Assembly: GCA_012033335.1 (NCBI GenBank) | Contig: JAAURB010000061.1 | Coordinates: 1 to 32,605 of the forward strand | Origin: Oscillatoriales cyanobacterium RM2_1_1 | Lineage (GTDB): Bacteria > Cyanobacteriota > Cyanobacteriia > Cyanobacteriales > Microcoleaceae | Length of the DNA: 32,605 nt | Reading direction: 5' to 3' | Program-made: the position numbers and the translations under genes | Notes under the pieces: generated by a model | The model's input: only the letters and a program-made list of their open reading frames with translations | Database searches by the model: none | Told to the model about the DNA's origin: nothing | In this document: positions 1 to 10,151 of the stretch, in pieces | How the letters are laid out: every line of letters begins with the position of its first letter | Numbering within the stretch: position 1 is the stretch's first letter

Positions 1-1
1 C

Positions 2-1117
2 CCAACTACCCAACTCCAACGGATCCAAGTGTTCCGACCCCTACCCCACTCCAACGGAACCCCCACCCCCAGTCTCCCCGTTCAGATTATTGAGGGGGAT
101 GAGGGTAACAACAATCTATCGGGAACTAACAGCCGGGATGGGATTTTCGGTCTAGGGGGAGATGACACCCTCTCTGGCTTGCAGGCTGATGACTCTCTAG
201 ATGGCGGCACTGGCAACGATATTCTCTATGGGGGTCGCAACAGTGACACACTTCTGGGCAATGGGGGCAATGATTTACTCCAGGGAAATCGAGGGGAAGA
301 CTTCATCGATGGCAGCAGTGGCAACGACACAATGTTAGGGGGCCTCAATGATGACTCCTTGTTGGGAGGAATCGGCGATGATTTACTCTCAGGAGACAAA
401 AACGACGACTTTCTAGATGGGGGCGATGACAATGACAGTCTCTACGGGGCTGAAGACAATGACACCCTATTGGGAGGTGCTGGTAACGATCTGCTGACTG
501 GAAATCAGGGGGCAGATAGCCTCGATGGCGGGGATGATGAGGATCTCCTCTATGGCGGGCAAGATCAGGATACCCTCTCCGGCGGCAAGGGCAAAGACTT
601 CCTCCGGGGCGATAAGCAGGATGACTTCCTAGAGGGAGGAGCTGACACTGACCAACTCTATGGCGGTCGGTCAGATGATACCTTGCTGGGGGGAACAGGT
701 CTGGATTTTGTCAGTGGAGACAAGGGAAATGATTCTCTCACTGGGGTTGACCCCAATTCTGAGCTGCCTCCTGGACTTCTAGAACTGGATACCCTTTATG
801 GCGGTGAAGGCAGTGATACCTTCTTCCTGGGGGATGGCAGTAGCGTTTACTACAACAACGAAAATGGCTCTATTCCCGGGTTTACGGACTATGCCCTGAT
901 TAGTGATTTTGATCCCGGGCAAGATATTCTGCTGCTCAGCAGCACAGGCCAATATTTATTTGGCAGCGCTCCGGAAGAGTTGAATTTGCCCGCAGGCTTG
1001 GTGATCTTTGTGCGAGGAGACGCGGTGAATGAACCCATCGCCATTCTAGAAGGAATTACGGAGCTTGATTTAGGAGGAGACATTGACAACCCCAATAGTC
1101 CCATTCGATTTATTTAG
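2..1117 (+). CDS. RTX calcium-binding repeat protein, 5' end beyond window
   Basis: The protein is a run of glycine- and aspartate-rich nonapeptides of the hemolysin-type GGxGxDxL class (for example GGAGNDLLTG, GGTGLDFVSG). These fold into a calcium-bound beta-roll in the RTX family. The last ~110 residues form a non-repeat domain that starts at GVDP, followed by LDTLYGGEGSD. The gene at 7402 carries the same kind of domain. No signal peptide is visible, and RTX proteins normally leave the cell by type I secretion through a C-terminal signal, but no transporter genes lie nearby. The frame is open to the window edge. A GTG at 29 is the first possible internal start but has no ribosome binding site, so I treat the gene as 5'-partial. 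The Pro/Thr-rich stretch in the first 60 bases reads more naturally in another frame. Ligand and role are unknown. Confidence 0.82.
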   Translation, partial: PTTQLQRIQVFRPLPHSNGTPTPSLPVQIIEGDEGNNNLSGTNSRDGIFGLGGDDTLSGLQADDSLDGGTGNDILYGGRNSDTLLGNGGNDLLQGNRGEDFIDGSSGNDTMLGGLNDDSLLGGIGDDLLSGDKNDDFLDGGDDNDSLYGAEDNDTLLGGAGNDLLTGNQGADSLDGGDDEDLLYGGQDQDTLSGGKGKDFLRGDKQDDFLEGGADTDQLYGGRSDDTLLGGTGLDFVSGDKGNDSLTGVDPNSELPPGLLELDTLYGGEGSDTFFLGDGSSVYYNNENGSIPGFTDYALISDFDPGQDILLLSSTGQYLFGSAPEELNLPAGLVIFVRGDAVNEPIAILEGITELDLGGDIDNPNSPIRFI

Positions 1118-1124
1118 AGATCAT

Positions 1125-1150
1125 GGAAAATAGCCATTTCGGCTGTTTCC
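1125..1150 (+). terminator. hairpin after RTX gene
   Basis: A stem of about 10 bp with one bulged A (arms GGAAAATAGCC and GGCTGTTTCC, loop ATTTC) starts 7 bases after the stop codon of the RTX gene. There is no T-tract, so it may be a 3' stabilising hairpin or a weak terminator. Confidence 0.4.
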
Positions 1151-1339
1151 TAGCAGTCCAGATGCCTGATCCCAGAACCTCTATCTGACTAGGGCTAAAC
1201 CCATTTGAGAGATGTTCCGGAGTTAGTCCTGAGAAGATGGCTGATAAAGGTCATCCAAACCTGAAGACCCGGTTCCCTTGATTTGCCAGGTTAGACCATT
1301 GGTCAGGCTAGAATGGACGCGGGGATTATGGTCTAGAAC

Positions 1340-4075
1340 ATGAAAAAACTCAAGCGGTTTTCAGGAATTTGTATAGTAGCAGCCTTACTCACACTACTGA
1401 TAGGCAGTCACGTCAACGCTCAATATTCTGAAGTTTCCCCTTCCCCTCAAGCCGGATCCCAAGAGATTGTCTCCCCATCCTCTGATGACGCACCCTTTGA
1501 TCAGATGATTCAACAGAGTCAAAAGTTAGAGGGGTTATTTACCCTCTACCACAATACTGAAACGGGTCAAGTGCTGTTGGAACTCCAACCTGAACAGTTA
1601 AACCGCAACTTTCTTTGTTTTGCGGTTCTAGAGTCGGGCTTAGGAGAAGCCGGAATTGTCAGTGGCTTGAATCTAGACAACTTTCTATTTCAATGGCAAA
1701 GAGTAAACAGTAAGCTGCAATTAGTCCTTCCGAATATCAACTTCCGCACTACCGAAACCGATCCCCAGGCCCGTTCCCTCAGGCGATCATTCAGTGATTC
1801 AGTGCTATTTTCAGTGCCCATTCTTGGTACTCACCCTGAACGCCATACTTTACTGATTGATCTAGGCAGTATCTTGACCAGCGATCTCGATCTAGCCGGG
1901 TTACTGCCCAACTTATTTTCCCTGGCTGAATCTGGCTACAGGATTGATTCTGATAAATCTTATGTTTCTACAGTCCAGGCATTTCCAGAGAATATTGAGA
2001 TTGGGTCTGTATTTGGATTTTCCCAGCAACAGACTGACGGTTCTAGCCCTCTGCTGCTGACCTCTAATGACCGGGCTTTCCAATTGAAGGTGCGCTACAG
2101 CTTTTTAGAAGTTCCCACCGGTGCTAGCTATGGGCCTCGGCTCGCCGATGAACAGGTAGGCTACTTTACTTCGGTGTATAAAGATCTTTCAAAGTCCTCC
2201 AATTCCAGTAGTTTTACCCGCTACATCAATCGCTGGCACCTGGAAAAACAAGACCCAACGGCTCCCCTGTCTCCCCCGGTCAAACCCATCGTCTTCTGGA
2301 TTGAAAATACAGTGCCCCTAGCCTATCGGGAGGCGATTCGAGCGGGGATCTTAATGTGGAATCGAGCCTTTGAGCAAGCTGGATTTTTAGAGGCGATTCA
2401 AGTTCAGCAGATGCCCGACGATGCTGCCTGGGATCCAGCAGATGTGCGTTACAACACGGTGCGCTGGTCTACCTCATTTCAGGCGTTGTTTAGTGGCTAT
2501 GGCCCCAGCCATGTGAATCCCCTCACAGGCCAGATTTTAGATGCTGATATTGTTTTAGAAGGCAATGCCATTTCCAGCCTCTCAGAGGGAATTGGAGCCT
2601 TGCTCGAGACTCAACAACTCGAGCGATCGCAGGGTGTCCAGAATCAATCCGGCTTCAATCACTCCTGCCCGACCCTGGGGAAGCAACTGGCTCAAAATCC
2701 TCTACTCCAGTCTCACCGCTGTTATGGATTTGACTCCATGTTGCAGTTTGCTGTCGGCGCAATTGATCTGTCTCTGAATCATCGGGCTATTGCGGGCAGT
2801 TCCCAAATGCAACGCTATATTCAGGATCGGCTACGTTCCCTGACTGCCCATGAAATCGGCCATGCCCTGGGATTGAGGCATAACTTTCATGGTAGTACCC
2901 TGCTCTCCCTGGCAGAATTGCAGGATCCGACAATTACTCAGACAAAAGGCTTGACTGGCTCGGTGATGGATTACCTCCCTATCAATCTTGCCCCCGTCAA
3001 TCAACCCCAGGGCGATTACTATCCAACAGTAGTCGGCCCCTATGATATCTGGGCTATTGAATATGGTTACAAACCCATAACCGCCAGAGTTCCCTACGAT
3101 CAAGCCCGAGAGCTCGCCCAAATTGCTAAGCGAGGGCAGGAACCAGCCCTCGCTTATGGTACGGATGAGGATCTCTATGCCTTCCTTGATCCCCGAGTAA
3201 CGGCTTTTGATCTGAGTAACGATGCTCTCCACTATGCTCAATGGCAAATGGACAATGCGATCGCCCTGTGGAAAAAGCTGGAATCTAAAAGTCAAATGGC
3301 CCAGGACGACAACGGCTACGCCCGGAAACTGTTTGATGCCTTGTTTGATTACTACGAAACCCAGACCAGCAATGTCACCTTATATGTTGCCAGTCAGTCT
3401 TTTGACCGCAGTCGTGGCAGGGGGCGACCTGCCTTTTCCCCCATTCCTGTAGCCCAACAGCGTCAAGCCTTGAATTTGCTGGAAAAATACGTGTTTGCGG
3501 CTGATGCCTTTCGATTCTCCCCGGATTTACTGAATCAGTTATCCCCGTCTCGTTGGTCAGACTGGAGCAATGCCGAACAGTTCGGGACTCTGGAGTATCC
3601 GATTGGGGAGCGGATTCTATCGCTGCAACGGACAGTCTTACAAGCATTACTCTCTCCTCAGCGATTGGCTCGACTCCAGGACATCGAATTGAAATCCGGA
3701 TCGAAGGAGACATTGAACCTTCCTGAATTATTTGAAGTCTTACAGAATAGTATCTGGTCAGAAGTCCTGGTTCAGGAACGCAATCTCGCCATTTCCAACC
3801 TGCGCCGTTCCCTCCAGAGAGAATACCTGGAAGCGATCAAGGGATTGGTGCTCCGACCAGCCTCAGAAGTCCCAGCAGATGCCCAAACCCTGGCCTGGTA
3901 TCAACTCAAGCAGTTGGATCAAACCATTGGGCAACAACTCACCCAGGGGAACGCCGTTGAACCCTATACAGTGGCCCATCTGGAGATGATGCGCGATCGC
4001 ATTCTCAAGATTCTGAATGCTCAGCTTCAACTCAACTCAAGTTCAGATCGGACTGACGCTACAAACCCTGCCTGA
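1340..4075 (+). CDS. secreted zinc-dependent metalloprotease (metzincin-type, DUF4953/DUF5117 style)
   Basis: This 911-residue protein begins with a signal peptide (basic MKKLKR, a hydrophobic stretch, then SHVNAQ), so it is exported. The zinc site HEIGHALGLRHNF (H504, E505, H508, H514) matches the metzincin pattern HExxHxxGxxH, and SVMDYLP about 40 residues later is a plausible Met-turn. The segment before it (roughly 70-330) resembles the N-terminal domains of large bacterial metalloproteases annotated as DUF5117/DUF4953. The likely activity is extracytoplasmic peptide hydrolysis; the substrate is unknown. The C-terminal ~250 residues are helical-looking without a recognised motif. It stands alone between an RTX gene and the convergent rlmD. 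The ribosome binding site before the ATG is weak, but the signal peptide supports this start. Confidence 0.85.
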   Translation: MKKLKRFSGICIVAALLTLLIGSHVNAQYSEVSPSPQAGSQEIVSPSSDDAPFDQMIQQSQKLEGLFTLYHNTETGQVLLELQPEQLNRNFLCFAVLESGLGEAGIVSGLNLDNFLFQWQRVNSKLQLVLPNINFRTTETDPQARSLRRSFSDSVLFSVPILGTHPERHTLLIDLGSILTSDLDLAGLLPNLFSLAESGYRIDSDKSYVSTVQAFPENIEIGSVFGFSQQQTDGSSPLLLTSNDRAFQLKVRYSFLEVPTGASYGPRLADEQVGYFTSVYKDLSKSSNSSSFTRYINRWHLEKQDPTAPLSPPVKPIVFWIENTVPLAYREAIRAGILMWNRAFEQAGFLEAIQVQQMPDDAAWDPADVRYNTVRWSTSFQALFSGYGPSHVNPLTGQILDADIVLEGNAISSLSEGIGALLETQQLERSQGVQNQSGFNHSCPTLGKQLAQNPLLQSHRCYGFDSMLQFAVGAIDLSLNHRAIAGSSQMQRYIQDRLRSLTAHEIGHALGLRHNFHGSTLLSLAELQDPTITQTKGLTGSVMDYLPINLAPVNQPQGDYYPTVVGPYDIWAIEYGYKPITARVPYDQARELAQIAKRGQEPALAYGTDEDLYAFLDPRVTAFDLSNDALHYAQWQMDNAIALWKKLESKSQMAQDDNGYARKLFDALFDYYETQTSNVTLYVASQSFDRSRGRGRPAFSPIPVAQQRQALNLLEKYVFAADAFRFSPDLLNQLSPSRWSDWSNAEQFGTLEYPIGERILSLQRTVLQALLSPQRLARLQDIELKSGSKETLNLPELFEVLQNSIWSEVLVQERNLAISNLRRSLQREYLEAIKGLVLRPASEVPADAQTLAWYQLKQLDQTIGQQLTQGNAVEPYTVAHLEMMRDRILKILNAQLQLNSSSDRTDATNPA

Positions 4076-4201
4076 GGCGAGATTGCTGGAGTTCAATTCG
4101 GGGATCAAGATAAAAGTGGGTACTTGCAAAAGCCCTCTTGTATTTCTAAAACAGCATTGCAATAATAAATATAGAAAGGCACATTACGAGGGTTTCAAGG
4201 A

Positions 4202-4241
4202 GCTGGAGGTGGTGTGTTTATGGGAGCACTAAACCTCCAGC
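4202..4241 (+). terminator. inverted repeat after metalloprotease gene
   Basis: Perfect 9-bp arms GCTGGAGGT (4202-4210) and ACCTCCAGC (4233-4241) enclose a 22-base loop, about 125 bases after the metalloprotease stop. A second perfect 9-bp inverted repeat, AAATAAGTT/AACTTATTT, follows at 4255-4286. Either could end the rightward transcript. Neither has a clean T-tract. Confidence 0.4.
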
Positions 4242-4352
4242 GTTCTTGCTTTCTAAATAAGTTCTTCTTTTTAGAGTAACTTATTTTCAGCTAGTTGATT
4301 AGAGGGTTATTTGATCAGGGTCATCGTTTAAAATTCTACTATTAGGGTCATC

Positions 4353-4388
4353 ATTAAATTACTCCAAATTTATTTGGGGTAATTTAAT
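4353..4388. terminator. 16-bp hairpin between convergent genes
   Basis: Arms ATTAAATTACTCCAAA and TTTGGGGTAATTTAAT pair over 16 bp with one G.T pair and a TTTA loop. The site lies between the converging ends of the metalloprotease gene and rlmD, where a two-way transcription barrier would be expected. The right arm is followed by imperfect copies of its own sequence (to about 4415). The stem is AT-rich and lacks a separate U-tract, so terminator function is inferred. Confidence 0.5.
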
Positions 4389-4486
4389 ATTTGGGGAGAA
4401 TTTAATTTTTGGGGGAAATTGAAAGCATCTAAAATTCTTGTTCGTCCCTTCATCAAGCACTGCCAAAAATCCCTGTAGAGCCGGAT

Positions 4487-6007
4487 TCAATTCTTAACTA
4501 AAAACGCAGCACATTCCACATGGGACGTTTGCGGAAAGAAATCCGCCGGTTGAATCCGAGTCAGACGATAAATTCCCGATTCGCAGAGTAATTTCAAATC
4601 CCGGGCCAGGGTTGCCGGTTTACAACTCATATAAACCAATTTTTGGGATTGCAACTCAATCAAGGCTTCAATCACCCTGGGATCGCAGCCTTTTCGCGGA
4701 GGATCAAGTACCACAATGTCCGGCTTCACATCCAGGTTTGGCAATAAAGTCTCTACGGTTCCCGCCTGAAAGCTGATATTTTTGATCTGGTTGAATTCAG
4801 AATTTTGCTGGGCTTGGGCAATGGCCGATGCTTGAACCTCCAGTCCAATCACCTGCTGAACTTGCTGCGCTAAGGGCAAGCTCAACGTCCCAATCCCACA
4901 ATAAGCATCCACCAGAATTTCATGGCCCTGGAGATTTAATTCCCCCTGGATTTCCCTCAGTAGGGCTTCTGCCGCTTCTGTATTGACTTGAAAGAAGGTT
5001 TCAGGATTGAGTCGCAGGGTCAACCCCGCAAACTCTTCCTGCAAATAACCTCGCCCGGCTACACAAAAGGTTTCCTGTCCAAAGACGACGTTACCGGGGT
5101 GAGCATTAAAATTCAAACAGACCCCGACTAACTGGGGATACTGCTCCAACCAGCGCTGGGCTTGAGCTTCCAATCCAGACAAGTCAGCCGCATCCGTGAC
5201 TACTGTTTTAGAATGCCGATGGGATCCTGAATCTATTATTTTTGTAGCTGATGCTGGAACAGTTTTTCGGCGCTTTTTTAGGAGAAGATGGGGCGATCGC
5301 TCAGTGTTCTCGACTCCCAGGGGAACTTTTTCCGGAGTTTTGGTGACCTCCTGACCCTTGACCACCAGGGTTAATAAAATTTCTCCGGTACGCCGACCCA
5401 CCCGTAAACACAGATGACGTAGGGTTCCAGTGTGATTGTCTTCATCGTAAATCGACCAACCCTGATGCTGAATATCCTGTTTGACTGCCGCCAGGAGTGG
5501 ATCTAACTGGGCATCCTGAATCGGACATTGGTTGATATTCACCAGGCGATGGCTACCCTGACGATAGTATCCAGCCTGAACCTGACCTGTAGTAGAGAGC
5601 CCTAGGGGATAGGTGACTTTGTTGCGATATCCAAACGCGGCTGGGGCGGGGAGAATCGGGCTGATTGGCACATCTTGAAACCCCCCAATTCGTTGCAGGG
5701 CTTGAATGACCTGGTTTTGTTTAGACTGGAGCTGATAGTCATGACTCACGGCCTGCCACTGACAGCCCCCACATTTGTCCGCCACAATACACTGGGGCCG
5801 AATCCGATGCTCTGAAGCCGCCAACACCATTTCCAATCTGGCGGTGGCGAACTTAGGTTTGAGCTGAATGACTTTAGCTAAAACGCGATCGCCCGGAACC
5901 GTATTCGGCACGAACACAACTCGCTCTTGATAGCGACCGACTCCATTGCCGTCATCTGAGAGATTGTCAATCACCAGTTCAATCTGCTGACCCTGTTCCC
6001 AATTCAT
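4487..6007 (-). CDS. rlmD: 23S rRNA (uracil-5-)-methyltransferase, RumA/RlmD family
   Basis: This enzyme methylates a uridine of 23S rRNA at C5 using S-adenosylmethionine. An N-terminal TRAM domain (about 1-62) is followed by the iron-sulfur ligand set C73, C79, C82 and C161, arranged as in RumA. The C-terminal half has the SAM motif DAYCGIGTLSLPLA, then DPPRKGCDPRVIEAL, and the catalytic cysteine in YMSCKPATLARDL. At 506 residues it is longer than the usual ~430-460. The excess is a polar, Lys/Arg-rich insert at about 219-276. A good ribosome binding site (AAGGA) precedes the ATG. It lies 32 bases downstream of fabG on the same strand, so co-transcription is likely. The family member that targets U1939 is most likely, but the exact uridine cannot be read from sequence. 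Confidence 0.93.
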   Translation of the reverse strand: MNWEQGQQIELVIDNLSDDGNGVGRYQERVVFVPNTVPGDRVLAKVIQLKPKFATARLEMVLAASEHRIRPQCIVADKCGGCQWQAVSHDYQLQSKQNQVIQALQRIGGFQDVPISPILPAPAAFGYRNKVTYPLGLSTTGQVQAGYYRQGSHRLVNINQCPIQDAQLDPLLAAVKQDIQHQGWSIYDEDNHTGTLRHLCLRVGRRTGEILLTLVVKGQEVTKTPEKVPLGVENTERSPHLLLKKRRKTVPASATKIIDSGSHRHSKTVVTDAADLSGLEAQAQRWLEQYPQLVGVCLNFNAHPGNVVFGQETFCVAGRGYLQEEFAGLTLRLNPETFFQVNTEAAEALLREIQGELNLQGHEILVDAYCGIGTLSLPLAQQVQQVIGLEVQASAIAQAQQNSEFNQIKNISFQAGTVETLLPNLDVKPDIVVLDPPRKGCDPRVIEALIELQSQKLVYMSCKPATLARDLKLLCESGIYRLTRIQPADFFPQTSHVECAAFLVKN

Positions 6008-6039
6008 ATAAAATCCTTCTGGTGAATGTTCTGATAACC

Positions 6040-7401
<1,362 letters not shown>

Positions 7402-8784
7402 ATGGTTTTTATCCGAGGAACAGCAGATAGCGATTTTTTAGGCCCCTTTTCAGAAAATGATACCCTTGTGGGCTTAGCCGGAGATGATGAACTAGTTGGA
7501 GGTAGGGGCAGTGATCTGCTCCAGGGTGGCAATGGTTATGACACCCTTTATGGTTATGAGATCCGGGGATATGCTAGCGATCCAGGGGCAATTGATACCC
7601 TGGAAGGGGGCTCTGGCAATGACCTATTGGTAGGTGGAAACAACTATTCTGGGGGGGGTAACCTGATCAAAGGCGGCTCCGGGGATGACCGGATTTTATA
7701 TAACGATGGTTCTGATACGGTGTATGGCGGTAGTGGGAATGATCAGATTGATTATATCTACCCGTATGACGAAGACCTGGGAGGAGCCACTGGAACCAAG
7801 TGGTTGTACGGGGGGGCTGGAAATGACTACATCTCCAGTGCTTCTGTAGGCTTTTTGGATGGGGGTTCGGGAAATGATTACTTGGTTCTCAATGTCCGTG
7901 GTACGGCCTATGGACGGGCCGGCAACGATGGCTTAATTGGCTCTACCAGTGGCGATCTACTAGATGGGGGCTCAAACGACGACCAATTAGATGGTAATGC
8001 CGGATCCGATACCCTCAAGGGCGGTGTGGGTAATGACACTATTCTGGGTGGGCAATATTATATCTATGGACGTTATCTGCTCTACAGTTCAGGCGGAAAT
8101 GACTTAATAGACGGAGGAAATGGTGCTGATCTCCTTTACGGAGGTCAGAATACAGATGAGTATATTTACGAAGAATTTGGCTTTGCTGATTCAGACACTG
8201 ACACCCTCTATGGAGGCGCTGGTCACGATACTCTGTATGGAGAAGATGGGGGCGATCGCCTCGAAGGCAACGGTGGCAACGATCTCATCTATGGAGGCGG
8301 CACCGTCGATTTTCTTGAGATTGACTATGGTTATGGCGATGATTACATCGAAATTGTCAATGTAGATGGAGCCGATACTTTGCTGGGTGGATTGGGCGAT
8401 GACACCCTGGATGGTCGGATTGGGAATGACATTCTAGTGGGAGTAGATCCGGATGTTCTCAGTCCCGGTCAAGGAGAAAAGGACGTTCTGATTGGCGGAG
8501 GAGATAGTGATTGGTTTGTCTTAGGAGATGCCACGACAACCTTTTACGATGACAACGCCACTACCTACTCAGAGGGACGATTGGGTTATGCAACCCTAAA
8601 AGATCTTACCTTGGGGGTAGATACAATTCAGCTCCATGGCACACCTGATAACTACAGCCTGGAGGAGGTCAACGGTTCAACTCAAATCTTTGAGGCCAGT
8701 GATCTATTGAAAGAATTGATTGGGATCGCTGAAGGCGTTGTGGGTTTAGACCTGAACGATACTACTCAATTTACATTCGTGTAG
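7402..8784 (+). CDS. RTX calcium-binding repeat protein
   Basis: This 460-residue protein is built of many irregularly spaced hemolysin-type nonapeptides (GGAGNDYISS, GGSGNDYLVL, GGAGHDTLYG), implying a calcium-dependent beta-roll. The C-terminal ~100 residues start at GVDP, followed by KDVLIGG and WFVLGD. They match the organisation of the last domain of the RTX protein at 2-1117. There is no signal peptide, so type I secretion would be expected, but no HlyB/HlyD-like genes are in the window. The start is well supported by AGAAGGAGA eight bases before the ATG. The two RTX genes are probably paralogues. Function could be surface-layer, adhesion or motility related and cannot be fixed from sequence. 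Confidence 0.88.
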   Translation: MVFIRGTADSDFLGPFSENDTLVGLAGDDELVGGRGSDLLQGGNGYDTLYGYEIRGYASDPGAIDTLEGGSGNDLLVGGNNYSGGGNLIKGGSGDDRILYNDGSDTVYGGSGNDQIDYIYPYDEDLGGATGTKWLYGGAGNDYISSASVGFLDGGSGNDYLVLNVRGTAYGRAGNDGLIGSTSGDLLDGGSNDDQLDGNAGSDTLKGGVGNDTILGGQYYIYGRYLLYSSGGNDLIDGGNGADLLYGGQNTDEYIYEEFGFADSDTDTLYGGAGHDTLYGEDGGDRLEGNGGNDLIYGGGTVDFLEIDYGYGDDYIEIVNVDGADTLLGGLGDDTLDGRIGNDILVGVDPDVLSPGQGEKDVLIGGGDSDWFVLGDATTTFYDDNATTYSEGRLGYATLKDLTLGVDTIQLHGTPDNYSLEEVNGSTQIFEASDLLKELIGIAEGVVGLDLNDTTQFTFV

Positions 8785-8795
8785 TCTCTAAAAAA

Positions 8796-8825
8796 TTAAG
8801 CAGGGTTTCCCAAAGCCCTGCTTAA
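8796..8825 (-). terminator. intrinsic terminator of pentapeptide-repeat gene
   Basis: A perfect 10-bp stem TTAAGCAGGG/CCCTGCTTAA is followed on the minus strand by six T residues, making a canonical rho-independent terminator for the leftward gene ending at 8903. The same hairpin starts 11 bases after the stop of the rightward RTX gene and may act on both transcripts. Confidence 0.85.
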
Positions 8826-8902
8826 AGATATCTAGTGTCGGCAATCCAATATCGGCATCAGTCCGCTTCTGTTTAAACGCCTCAAGCTGAACTCAAATCA
8901 GA

Positions 8903-9814
8903 CTAATTGGATTGAGATTCTGGGAAATCTCCTTCGAAGTTCCACAATCCCCGCACAGGTTGCCGTTCTCCAGGGGGGTTACTATTATCCTGAAAAGCAG
9001 GAGCCACAGGTCTTCCTTGAAATGCCGGGGTAGAGTCTGGCAATCGAGGTAAGGTGACGTTGACCTTGGGATCAGTGTAGCAATTGATCACCCGATCAAT
9101 CACACAAACCACTGGCCCTAGTGCAGTTCCCTGCAACAAAGCATCCGCTAGCAAATTATTAGACAATCGAGCTTGGGCAATATTACTATCAGCAAAGTTG
9201 ACGGATTGCAGATTGCTGCCCCGGAGATCCGTATCCTTGAGATTAGAACCCTGTAAGTTGGCTCCTAACAAATCTGCCCGAGATAAATTAGCTCCTTCAA
9301 GATTGGCTCTGAATAGAAAGGCTTGACGCAAATCTGCCCTAGATAAGTCCGCCAAATCCAGATAGGCTTCACTCAAGTTTGTCCTAAACAAGTTAGCATC
9401 CCTTAGATCAGCCCGTCGCAGGTTTGTTCTAGAGAGTAATGCCCCTCCAAAGTTTGCCTCTCTCAAATCAGCCCCCTGGAGATTGGCATTGGATAAATTG
9501 GCCCCGTGGAAGTTGGCATCAGCCAGATTGGCTTGAAATAGATCCGCTTCATTCAGATTGGCCCCAGCCAAATTGGCACTGCGGAGATCCGCCCCCTTCA
9601 AATTCGCCCCCTGCAGGTTTGCCTCAAATAAATTGGCTCCCTGAAGCTGAAGTTGCCCCAGGTCAGCCCCTTGCAGATTGCACCCTGGACAGCGGTTGGT
9701 CGCTCGGAGTCGATCAATATCCTCAGACTTTGCGGCTCTAGCTGAGGGGGGAAATCCTATGCTAATCAATACTACTGTTGCGATCGCCCCGGTCAATCCC
9801 TGGCTCCATCTCAT
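8903..9814 (-). CDS. exported pentapeptide-repeat protein
   Basis: The protein starts with a signal peptide (MRWSQ, a hydrophobic stretch, then SARAA before KSEDID), so it is probably periplasmic or thylakoid-lumenal. A run of about 35 pentapeptides of the A(D/N)LxX type (ANLQGADLREANF and similar) follows and would form a right-handed quadrilateral beta-helix. The run starts after a CPGC pair. The C-terminal ~60 residues are Pro-rich and contain a further Cys pair (VVCVIDRVINCY). I chose the ATG at 9814 because AGGGAG lies seven bases upstream and it gives a compact signal peptide; the longer frame begins at a TTG. The molecular role of most such cyanobacterial proteins is unknown. Confidence 0.85.
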   Translation of the reverse strand: MRWSQGLTGAIATVVLISIGFPPSARAAKSEDIDRLRATNRCPGCNLQGADLGQLQLQGANLFEANLQGANLKGADLRSANLAGANLNEADLFQANLADANFHGANLSNANLQGADLREANFGGALLSRTNLRRADLRDANLFRTNLSEAYLDLADLSRADLRQAFLFRANLEGANLSRADLLGANLQGSNLKDTDLRGSNLQSVNFADSNIAQARLSNNLLADALLQGTALGPVVCVIDRVINCYTDPKVNVTLPRLPDSTPAFQGRPVAPAFQDNSNPPGERQPVRGLWNFEGDFPESQSN

Positions 9815-10074
9815 TGTTTTTCTCCCTGACATCCGCATTTGAAACAATTAATGCTCATTTCAACCGAAAATTTCAATTTAAACTGTCAGCCATCTTACCA
9901 CGTTGTCAAAGGGGCCTAATCCCTTTCAAGCCTGAGAAACTGAGCCAATCAGATCGTTGTAGCCCTGCGATTGAGGAGGTGTTTGAAACGGGTATTTGGG
10001 GTGTAAAGTGCATAAGCTCCATCCCCTCAGAGATAAATTTGATCAAAGGGTTCTAAGTCGTCTAGAGACAGTTG

Positions 10075-10106
10075 ATCACTTTCCAGAATTGGAGAGTGAT
10101 TTTTTT
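10075..10106 (+). terminator. rightward intrinsic terminator without a gene
   Basis: Arms ATCACTTTCCA and TGGAGAGTGAT pair over 11 bp (one T.G) around a GAAT loop and run directly into six or more T residues on the plus strand. The nearest rightward gene ends at 8784 behind a leftward gene, so this terminator has no obvious client. Confidence 0.7.
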
Positions 10107-10122
10107 CGGGGAAAAGTGATAA

Positions 10123-10151
10123 AGGTCTGCTCTGGAACCCAGAGCAGACCT
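10123..10151 (-). terminator. intrinsic terminator of frameshifted small membrane gene
   Basis: A perfect 13-bp stem (arms AGGTCTGCTCTGG and CCAGAGCAGACCT, 3-base loop) lies 26 bases past the leftward gene ending at 10177. On the minus strand it is followed by a short T-rich stretch. The very stable stem fits a terminator. Confidence 0.75.

Noticed and set aside
4017-4232. 71-residue ORF after the metalloprotease
   Set aside because: It starts inside the protease gene, no motif is present, and its end falls in a hairpin.
8903-9814. Direct-repeat pattern of about 15 bp that could suggest a CRISPR-like array
   Set aside because: The periodicity is the coding signature of pentapeptide repeats; there are no constant repeats with unique spacers.
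9778-10056. 92-residue rightward ORF before the orphan terminator
   Set aside because: It overlaps the start of the pentapeptide gene, has no ribosome binding site, and its residue mix is not protein-like. A non-coding transcript is more plausible.
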